DNA from: Amphiura filiformis
Taxonomy: Eukaryota; Echinodermata; Ophiuroidea; Amphilepidida; Amphiuridae
Direction: 5' to 3'
NCBI RefSeq assembly: GCF_039555335.1
Contig: NC_092641.1
Coordinates: forward strand, 33,877,548 to 33,941,547
Length of the DNA stretch: 64,000 nt
Shown: positions 57,016-64,000 of the stretch, one piece after another
Layout: the number at the start of each line of letters is the position of its first letter
Numbering within the stretch: position 1 is the first letter of the stretch
Translations under genes and position numbers: made by a program
Notes under the pieces: model-generated
The model's database searches: none
The model's input: only the letters and a program-made list of their open reading frames with translations
What the model was told of the DNA's origin: nothing

Positions 57016-57579
57016 GCAAGGTGTAGACAATGATGAATATTGGTACAGCATGACGGATTTAGAAATTTAGATATATCTAAAGAATAGGGATTTGGATTGC
57101 CTTCTTGGTCATCCACTGGGATATAAGAATCCTAAATGAGAGGAAAGACTTCAATTTTGTTCTTGACGGCAATGTTAACATTTGTGTAACCAAGAACTGA
57201 GTACTGAAAGAATTTCTTTCAGCAAGAACCAATGATATTGGAATGGATGGCATGGAAAGCAAAAAAAAAAAAACTGTCGACAAAATGCAGCAAGAAAGAC
57301 TTTAAAGTCAACCACCATGCCAGAAAGTATGGTAGCTGTATACCAATCAATTTGGGATAATAGGGGTAACAGCTGAAAGGAAACTGTTTGAACATTATTG
57401 TTCACTTCAGTGAATACATTATTTGATTGCTTATGGTTATCCTTTCTCTTGCACTTTGAAATTACATGTATACAGAAACATAATTCCTGAATCTTGAAAC
57501 GGGATGGGTTGATTGGTAGCCACAGGCAGAGAAAAAAATCACAGAAGACATCTACCACAATCTGGCACATTTGTCACAA

Positions 57580-58060
57580 ACATCTGAAGTCACACGGCAC
57601 ATTGTGTTTGCTCCTCCAACAGGATTTTGCATGAGGTGTGGTGATGGAACTTAAATGCTGCACAACAAAGTCATCAACACCAAGTTCTTTGGAATGGATG
57701 GCATGGAAAGCAAAAAAAGTTGCCTACAAAATGCAGCAAGAAAGACTGTAAAGTCAACCACACTAAATGATGATGACCACACATTATGGGCTCGGTTTCA
57801 GTTACCTACAAACAAGGGGGTTGCCAACTTGACAGAGTTGTGTCAAACCCACCCCTGACAGGCACCAATAATGCTACAAGCACATAATGAACTATTACTT
57901 CACACAATCCAAAGGAACAAGCCCCACCTCATTCATAACTGCCCAGCCACAACCACACTAAATGATGATGACCAAACATTATGGGTTTGGCTTCAGTTAC
58001 CTACAAACAAGGAATCATCTGTATGTAGGGGATTTGAAGAAGATGGTGACCCATTTTAAG
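57580..58060 (+). pseudogene. Further fragments of the same unknown gene
   Basis: FCMRCGDGT, stop, MLHNKVINTKFFGMDGMESK runs from about 57620. In an alternative frame the next bases read PTKCSKKDCKVNHTK, giving C-x4-C-x3-H spacing. With the preceding C-x2-C this hints at a lost zinc-binding module. LNDDDHTLWARFQLPTNKG at 57761 and LNDDDQTLWVWLQLPTNK at 57956 are direct repeats. An earlier copy of GMDGMESKK lies at 57242. Repeated partial copies and stops show decay or local duplication. Function unknown. Confidence 0.4.
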
Positions 58061-58119
58061 TCATATTACCACCCCCTCCCGGGCAAAATTCTGTCACTTC
58101 AATCTTCGATTGATCAACC

Positions 58120-58520
58120 TGAAAGAAGCATGTAGCCAAACGCTTATAATATTGTTATACCACTGAAAGCTTTCAAATTTATACTTAATATTCATAAAGC
58201 TGTTGGTCTGGATGACATTGCACCTCGATTTTTGAAAGATGGTGCAAAACAACTCAGCCCAATAATTACCCATATTGTTAACCTCTCCATCGAATCCTGT
58301 ACCGCTCCTCAAGACCTAAAACTTGCCAAGGTCATTCCTCTCTTCAAAAAGAACAGCCGTCTGGAAGTGGGCAACTACCGACCTGTCAGCCTTCTTAGCA
58401 CAGTTTCTAAAATTCTTGAGAAAAGTATTTATGTACAATTGGAGCACTATTTGAGCTCAAATAATTTAATTTACCAATATCAATCTGGTTTCCGCCGTGG
58501 CTTTTCAACTGAAACATGTT
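58120..58520 (+). pseudogene. LINE (CR1/Jockey-like) reverse transcriptase, 5' fragment
   Basis: Reads KAVGLDDIAPRFLKD, then VIPLFKKNSRLEVGNYRPVS and LLSTVSKILEKSI, ending QSGFRRGFSTETC. These are RT fingers/palm blocks of non-LTR retrotransposons (KAxGxDxIxxR, NYRPxSxLxxxSKIxEK, QxGFRxxxST). The frame is broken exactly by an LTR element, and the RT continues after 61160 with the next expected block. No endonuclease domain is visible upstream, so the copy is 5'-truncated or starts in the decayed gene debris. Confidence 0.9.
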
Positions 58521-58686
58521 TGTATAGTGATGTGCGCCCTTAAGGTGCAAGCGTTGGATTGCGCATGCGCACTACTTAATAAATGGCCGACATTTATGGC
58601 TGACCTCGTGACATGAAATACTCTTCTTCTTCTATATTTATTGACTCAATTATTGACTCTAATGTTCCCAAGAACATATCGTTACA
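58521..58686 (+). repeat. 5' LTR, 166 bp
   Basis: Starts TGTATAGTGATGTGCGCCCT, contains the palindrome GCGCATGCGC and AATAAA at 58578, and ends ATATCGTTACA. Three substitutions versus the 3' LTR (GGCCGAC/GACCGAC, CTCGTG/CTTGTG, CCCAAG/CCCTAG). Confidence 0.95.
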
Positions 58687-58703
58687 TGGTGTCAAGAAGT
58701 GGG
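58687..58703 (+). promoter_or_regulatory. Putative primer-binding site
   Basis: TGGTGTCAAGAAGTGGG begins directly after the CA of the 5' LTR, where a tRNA 3' end would prime minus-strand synthesis. It resembles TGGTGTCAGAAGTGGG-type sites of other Ty3-group elements with one extra A. Which tRNA is unknown. Confidence 0.5.
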
Positions 58704-59916
58704 ATTTAATCGTGCCATCACACCGCTAAATCGCAACTCGAAGTGTGGGCTTAATTGCATCTCAAAGTGTCTCTCAAACGCACTCGCAATGTGGGCTTTA
58801 ATCTTCAAAGGTCAACGCTGCTTGATTCCGCGACAACTAAGACCATCCATACGCAGTAAACTACACGCAGCCCACACCGGTATACAAAGCACGCTACGCT
58901 TTGCACGCGAGACTGTATTTTGGCCAGGTATCACAGCTGAATTGAAGGACTTAGTTGCTAAGTGTGAAACTTGTAACATGTATTCCAGCAGCCAGCCAAA
59001 AGAACCAATGATCAAACATCCCCTCCCTGATCGCCCGTGGGAAGAGATCGCGTGTGACATTTTTACACTCGACGGAGATGACTACCTCCTAACAATTGAC
59101 TATTACTCAGACTATTTTGAAATAGATCGTCTGACCAAGAAAGACTCAAATAAGATCATACCATTGCTGAAGCAACATTTCTCAAGACACAGAGTTCCTG
59201 ACAAACTCTTCTCCGACAATGGTCCACCATTCAGTGGAAACCAATTCAAGGAATTTGCACAAGCATACAACTTAACCCATAATACAAGTTCGCCTATTTA
59301 CCCCCAGAGTAATGGCAAGGTAGAAAATGGTGTAAAAACAGCAAAAAAGCTGATGAGAAAAGCCAAAACAAGCAATGGAGACCTACATATGAATCTGCTA
59401 ATATGGCGCAACACGCCGACAGAGGGCCTCGACAGCTCTCCATCACAGAGACTATTCTCCAGAAGAACAAAGACTAACTTGCCTACTGCAAAATCTCTAC
59501 TTCAGCCAAAAGTAGTACATGATGTAAAAGTCAAAAAAGAGCAAAGCAAAACTAAACAAGAGAACAATTACAATAGAGGATCAAAAGCATTAGAACCTCT
59601 AAGAACAGGAGACACTGTAAGAATCAAACCAGTTACAGGAAACAAGTGGGACAAAGCAAAAGTAATTTCTGCATCGGGTTTTAGTTCCTATAGAGTGCTC
59701 ACGGAAAATAGCCGCGTGTACAGACGAAACCGAAGACATCTAAGAAAAACTGCAGAAATCTTCCAAGAAGATGCAGCGGATGATACGCCAGCGAACTCAT
59801 CTGACGCGCCCAAAATACCCACTGCTAAGCCAAATGTGACAATCCAAGAACCAACAAGCGAATTACGTCGCAGTAACAGAGAGCGAAAAGGTACCCAAGT
59901 ACCTGGAACAATATGA
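58699..59916 (+). CDS. Ty3-type integrase, open frame of 405 codons
   Basis: Catalyses insertion of retrotransposon cDNA. Zinc-binding HHCC: H56, H59, C89, C92 around LHAAHTGI and FWPGI. The catalytic DDE triad is D120 (ACDIF), D173 (FSDNGPPFSGNQ) and E209 (SNGKVEN); D173 and E209 are separated by exactly 35 residues. The C-terminal part (about 300-345) with LRTGDTVRIKP matches the integrase DNA-binding SH3-like region, followed by a hydrophilic tail. The listed start is GTG, part of an open frame running from the leader. The first ATG in frame is codon 31 (58789), and natural expression would be within a polyprotein. Codons 1-40 do not resemble pol, which suggests a deletion junction there. 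No stop inside. Confidence 0.9.
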   Translation: MGFNRAITPLNRNSKCGLNCISKCLSNALAMWALIFKGQRCLIPRQLRPSIRSKLHAAHTGIQSTLRFARETVFWPGITAELKDLVAKCETCNMYSSSQPKEPMIKHPLPDRPWEEIACDIFTLDGDDYLLTIDYYSDYFEIDRLTKKDSNKIIPLLKQHFSRHRVPDKLFSDNGPPFSGNQFKEFAQAYNLTHNTSSPIYPQSNGKVENGVKTAKKLMRKAKTSNGDLHMNLLIWRNTPTEGLDSSPSQRLFSRRTKTNLPTAKSLLQPKVVHDVKVKKEQSKTKQENNYNRGSKALEPLRTGDTVRIKPVTGNKWDKAKVISASGFSSYRVLTENSRVYRRNRRHLRKTAEIFQEDAADDTPANSSDAPKIPTAKPNVTIQEPTSELRRSNRERKGTQVPGTI

Positions 59917-60032
59917 ATGCTCATAAAAAAAATAAAGGACAAAGACAATCAAGAACAAAGACTACAAATGTTTGAAATTATATGTTTTAAGTGTTGAAAT
60001 TACATGTATGTTTAACAAGTGACAAGTGATCA

Positions 60033-60402
60033 TAGACTAATTCCAATCAGCCGTCTACACTTCGCATGTACTGTCATGCTTCGTAGTGACGACTGATTAT
60101 CTTACAGCCCAAATCATGACGGACTTCTGAAAACTATTCAATGCGACTTTGGTTATGCGCCGTGGCGATATTGACTAAGCGGCGCCCGTGTACGGCGATC
60201 ACTGTACCGCGCCGCTGTGACAAGATCGCGCTTCGAACTTCTAAAAACAACAAACTTCGGTCAAAAGGTCAATTTGGACACAACTGCGCACGCTCTACCT
60301 GCTCTATGCCACAGGAATCCTGTTGCAAAATCCGTCACTTTTTTTCCACGTAGTTTTCTCAGTCGTCAATCCAGACGGTTGACGACTGAGGGCAGCAGTC
60401 TA
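60033..60402. mobile_element. Hairpin-ended element, 370 bp, 9-bp target duplication
   Basis: AAGTGATCA lies immediately outside both ends (60024-60032 and 60403-60411). The ends TAGACTAATTCCAATCAGCC and, in inverse, TAGACTGCTGCCCTCAGTCG are imperfect TIRs. A 9-bp duplication points to a Mutator-like or similar superfamily. It is inserted inside the LTR retrotransposon. A truncated relative lies at 20932-21208. Confidence 0.85.
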
Positions 60403-60411
60403 AAGTGATCA

Positions 60412-60993
60412 CAAGTGTTTCCAAATTATGGTTTTCATATCTCAAGATCATATGTTTTGAAACTTATGTTTAAGCAATTTGGAAATTTTGGAAATGTAAT
60501 CACCAATGTTTTGGAAATCAAAAAAAAAATGTGATAAGTAATCACCAATGTTTGGAAAGTTCAGAAATGTGATAAGCAATCACAAAAGTTTTTGAATTCT
60601 TTAAATTTGTGGCAAGAAACCACACATGTTTTGAAAATGTTAAGTAAAGTGAAAAGGAATCACATGTTGTGTGTAGACCTTACCAAGTGGTTAAGGTACC
60701 AATAGTGTTTAAAATGTTTGTTCTAGTTCAAAGTGCTGAGCACTTACTGTTGTTTATTCAAAGTGTATGGTTAAAGCACTTACTGTTGAAAGTTGTGAAA
60801 AAAAGGCAGGATGTCAAATAACTGCAAATTTGAAATGTTTGCAATGTTGCCAGGTAAGAAAACAAAAATGGTATTTGTTTATCTGTACTAGATCCAGTGT
60901 ACATGTATTTCAGCAGATGCAAATAATCAGTGTACAAGTGAAGTTTATCAAGCAGAGTTGAAAGCAATACTTTTTGTTTTAAAACAGAAAAGA
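60412..60993 (+). other. 3' internal region of the LTR element
   Basis: Non-coding. Words (A)ATCACCAATGTTTTGGAAA and similar are repeated at ~50-bp spacing (60490-60640). The end, AAAACAGAAAAGA (60981-60993), is purine-rich and abuts the 3' LTR, as expected of a polypurine tract. Confidence 0.6.
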
Positions 60994-61159
60994 TGTATAG
61001 TGATGTGCGCCCTTAAGGTGCAAGCGTTGGATTGCGCATGCGCACTACTTAATAAATGACCGACATTTATGGCTGACCTTGTGACATGAAATACTCTTCT
61101 TCTTCTATATTTATTGACTCAATTATTGACTCTAATGTTCCCTAGAACATATCGTTACA
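60994..61159 (+). repeat. 3' LTR, 166 bp
   Basis: Same as the 5' LTR except for three substitutions. Followed by the ATGTT target duplication. Confidence 0.95.
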
Positions 61160-62264
61160 ATGTTTGATTTTTATAACAGACTACATTAGGACTCAACTCG
61201 ATCTTAGCAAATATGTTGGCATGCTTCTTTTAGATGTCAGAAAAGCATTTGACAGTGTCAACCATAATGTTTTGTGTTATAAGCTAGAGGCTATGGGAAT
61301 CGAATCTGCTTGGTTCAAATCTTATCTATCTAACAGGCAGCAGCTTGTCAGTGTCTATGGCGTTTAATCTCCTCCGCAGGGGAGCTTGCTTGGTCCCCTG
61401 CTATATTTATGTTATAGCAATGACATGGTTACATCTGTGAAAAACAAGTTTCTCATGTATGCTGATGATAGTGTGATCATTTCTTCCAATAAGAACCCAG
61501 ATGTGGTTGCACATGAACTAAGCATGGATTTGAGTTCCTGTAACAACTGGCGTATTAACAAAAAATTATCATTACATGTTGGTAAAACCAATCTCATTTT
61601 ATTTGGTTCGCACAGAAAACTTAAAAAAGCTTCTGATTTCCACATCTCATACAATGGTCATACAATTAATCCTGTCCCATCCATAAAATACCTTGGTGTC
61701 ACACTAGACAAACATCTATCTGGTGAAGTTATGGTTGATTCTCTTGTTAAGAAAGCTATTGGCAGGCTCAAATTTTTATATAGACACACACAATATTTCA
61801 ACCAAAAGCTTGAAAAAAATCTCTGCTCTGCATTATTGCAGTGTCATTTAGATTATTGTAGCACCTCCTGGTTTACTGGTTTATCAAAGGAAAGTCAACG
61901 TAAGCTTCAAATCACTCAAAACAAAATGGTTCATTTTATTTTGAACTTATCCTCGAGATCATGTTGGTCAAATCAATTTGGACAATGTCAAACTGCTTGA
62001 TACCCAAAACAGGGCTAGACAACTAAGGCTAAATCACATGTTTAATATTTTTCACTCACTGGGCCCATCTTATCTTAATCAATTCTTTACAAAAATATCT
62101 CTTGTTCATAATCATACCACTAGGTCAAGTGCTTCGAATTTCCATGCCCCTTTTTTCTATCAAGCCACACTTGATTGGAACAATTTACCATCCCAAATCA
62201 AATCTATTCTTGACAAAAATACTTTTAAATATGCCACAAAAAACACCTTGCCAGAAGTGCGATA
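61160..62264 (+). pseudogene. LINE (CR1/Jockey-like) reverse transcriptase, 3' fragment
   Basis: Continues the frame of 58120-58520: FITDYIRTQLD, LLLDVRKAFDSVNH (first catalytic Asp), then a stop where family members have GVPQG (here VYGV, stop, SPPQGSLLGPLL). The catalytic box MYADDSVI lies at about 61455-61478. After SIKYLGVTLD and LDYCSTSW the frame shifts near 61960, and the end (KLLDTQNRARQLRLNHMFNI to FKYATKN) is read at 61978-62265. The stop and frameshift show it is inactive apart from the LTR insertion. Confidence 0.92.
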
Positions 62265-62510
62265 ACCCAAGAGTCAGCTTCATTTGTGTAACCTGTTCCT
62301 TTCTGTCCTTTGTGCTTGTTTTGTCCTCCGTCCCAGGCACTGTCTTGTCTTTATGTAGGACCCCATTGGAAATAAGTTTACACATTTGCAGCTAGACTTT
62401 ATGGGTTATCCTGGCATTTAGGTGTCTTTGCTTGTATCCATGTATTTCATGTTTGCTAAATTTGTAATGATTTGTGTGATTGATTATATTTATTGTTCTT
62501 GCTCTGCAAA
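62265..62510 (+). other. Probable 3' UTR of the LINE
   Basis: Non-coding sequence after the RT frame. No simple 3' terminal repeat or poly-A was identified before the inverted-repeat element at 62511. Confidence 0.4.
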
Positions 62511-63766
62511 TGAAGAGCTATATTTCCAAACCGTGTTAAGTCCACAAGATTCACTTTGAAGAAAATCAGGAATTTTCTTTATGGCAATGAAATAAAGTTC
62601 GATTTATATAAAATTACTGTGAAGTGAAGGTGATATATAAAGGACCATAAATACATGTTAAGTTAAAATCTAGAGACTTTTGATTTTTTTTAATGAATTA
62701 ATTTATTTTAAAAATAGCATGGACTTAACACGTTTTGACACAAAATGCAATTTCTGGCACGGACTTAACACATTTTGACACAAAACATAGCATCTGTAAC
62801 GCAGAACTAACCATATTTTTCTCAAACTAGTCTTAAAAGATAACAAATTTATTATAAACATACAAAATGTGATTCCCTCTACTATAAAACACAATTTTGC
62901 AACAAAACACCTTGCATTATATGGAACCCCCTCCTCCCGCCCATTTTTTACCAAAATTCGATGTTTAAAATAGTTCAAAATTCAAAACTGAGTTGTATTG
63001 CATTTCTCAGAATTGAATAAACATCATTTCACTGACAATAAGTGATGACCCGAAATACCCACTTGTTTTATCACATTATCAGTTATCACAATGCCCCCCT
63101 CCCTCATACTGCCACCCTAATCTCATATTGACAGCCGTAAGTTTTTAAGTCTTTAAGTCCGAATTTTTTTTTTATACCTTTAACTTTGAAATAATACCTT
63201 GAATTTAGTAGCACATTTTGATAATCATACAAAATAATAATATCAAAAACTAACTCTACCACCATCCTCTAACATTAATTCTACCATCACAACCTCTCCC
63301 TCTCCCCCTTCCCACCCTTTTCATGTCTTTCTGGAGGTATCTACCAAATATTTAAGAAATCTCATACAAACTAGGCCTACTAATTTTTTTTTTTTTAAAC
63401 CAACAGCAAATTCAGGTATACTAGTCTCAGGACCAAACAAGAACGAAGACGCAAAGCAAGGCAATGTTATTAATCATGCAGAACTTAACGATTGACTATT
63501 GGAAGCCCTATGCCGTGCTACTTGCCTACAAGCTGCCCACAAGGGCATTGTTCATGGACTTAACACAGTTTGCTACCAAACTGGATTGGACTTAACACGT
63601 TTTGGAAAAAAATCGATACTTTGTGTGTCAATATTTCGGGGCTTGACTAATTTTGGAAAAAAACACACACATTGCTGGATAGCCCTAGTTACTCATTACC
63701 CATTTTCATCAAAATCTCAATTTTGAAGGTGGGTGGACTTAACACGGTTTGGAAATAAGCTCTTCA
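62511..63766. mobile_element. 1.26 kb inverted-repeat element with GGACTTAACACG motif
   Basis: TGAAGAGCTATATTTCCAAA then CCGTGTTAAGTCCAC at the left pairs with GTGGACTTAACACGGTTTGG then AAATAAGCTCTTCA at the right. GGACTTAACAC(G/A) followed by TTTTG or similar occurs again at about 62721, 62761, 63555, 63587 and 63735. AATAAA at about 62590 is the only processing-like signal. Short open frames have no recognisable domain. Confidence 0.78.
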
Positions 63767-63842
63767 AATATTGCCAGGATTTTAACAAGACACCTTTTGG
63801 ATGTGATACCTGGCTGTGTTAGAATACAGTTGGATGAGACAT

Positions 63843-64000
63843 ATGGCTGATAAAGGGGCGCAGACTACCCTTGACACATATTTCACTGAAAAATCTAGCA
63901 ACTGCAGGCAAAAGAATACCTGCCCCCTCTGTGGTAACTGCCTTGTCAATTACATAGTATATAAAGCTAAGGTTACCACTGATCAAACAATTGCCAGTTA
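63843..64000 (+). CDS. Penelope-like element ORF, partial at window edge
   Basis: The frame reads TTLDTYFTEKSSNCRQKNTC then PLCGNCLVNYIVYKAKVTT and is still open at the last base. The pattern NTCPLxGxCLxxxIVYxAxVTT is characteristic of the linker before the GIY-YIG endonuclease in Penelope-like retroelements; the GIY-YIG motif itself would lie beyond 64000. The upstream RT is not visible in this window, so the copy is 5'-truncated or the identification rests on this short motif alone. The ATG at 63843 is only a convenient start. Confidence 0.6.
   Translation, partial: MADKGAQTTLDTYFTEKSSNCRQKNTCPLCGNCLVNYIVYKAKVTTDQTIAS

Larger units (their letters stand above)
58521..61159 (+). mobile_element. 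LTR retrotransposon (Ty3-type), 2639 bp, internally deleted
   Basis: Two 166-bp LTRs (58521-58686 and 60994-61159) start TG and end CA. ATGTT is duplicated on both sides (58516-58520, 61160-61164). The LTRs differ at only about 3 positions, so insertion was recent. The internal region carries a primer-binding-like site, one open integrase frame, a nested hairpin element and a purine-rich tract. Gag, protease, RT and RNase H are absent, so mobility would need proteins in trans. Confidence 0.95.

Noticed and set aside
57345..57375. GGGATAATAGGGGTAACAG resembles the homing-endonuclease site of I-SceI
   Set aside because: Only partial similarity, no intron or homing endonuclease nearby; chance match.
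1..64000. tRNA or rRNA genes
   Set aside because: The only tRNA-like boxes are in SINE-type sequences without an intact cloverleaf; no rRNA similarity was noticed.

Overview
This is a 64 kb piece of animal nuclear DNA with no recognisable intact host gene. It is AT-rich, intron-like sequence full of short inverted-repeat transposons, satellites and decayed retroelements (DIRS, CR1/Jockey-like LINE, Ty3-type LTR, Penelope-like, tRNA-SINE). That mix suits a marine invertebrate, and I lean towards a deuterostome such as an echinoderm or hemichordate. The placement is an inference from repeat style only.

Layout. 0.5-2.6 kb: a 115-bp satellite flanked by short inverse-complement repeats. 3.1-9.8 kb: a run of MITEs, several with visible target-site duplications (TSDs). 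10.6-13.5 kb: a DIRS-type tyrosine-recombinase retroelement fossil between two diverged inverted arms. 13.5-15.0 kb: a ~50-bp minisatellite split by four abutting hairpin elements. 15.8-20.3 kb: two tRNA-derived SINE-like sequences, a near-perfect palindrome and more MITEs. 21.5-23.3 kb: a 1.8 kb foldback element built from dense GAGGCTAA arrays. 24.6-42.1 kb: roughly 95 copies of a ~157-bp satellite, interrupted by MITEs. 38.07-47.62 kb: a 4.77 kb segment present twice in tandem. 48.9-51.6 kb: a 36/37-bp satellite. 52-53.4 kb: three more MITEs, one an inverted relative of the element at 17.8 kb.

54.3-58.1 kb holds the only host-like coding remains: exon-like pieces with splice signals, a CCHC zinc knuckle, a chromo-barrel-like motif with two Trp codons turned into stops, and a Tudor-like piece in repeated copies. 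58.1-62.3 kb is a LINE reverse transcriptase split by a young LTR retrotransposon (166-bp LTRs, 5-bp TSD). That LTR element keeps an open integrase but no gag or RT, and carries a hairpin element with a 9-bp TSD inside it. 62.5-63.8 kb is an inverted-repeat element with a repeated GGACTTAACACG motif, and the right edge cuts a Penelope-like ORF.

Nothing here forms an operon or pathway. The content is best read as layers of transposition and tandem amplification. Satellite monomers act as known empty sites, so several insertions can be resolved to the base. Coordinates were read by eye; TIR and array ends may be off by a few bases.
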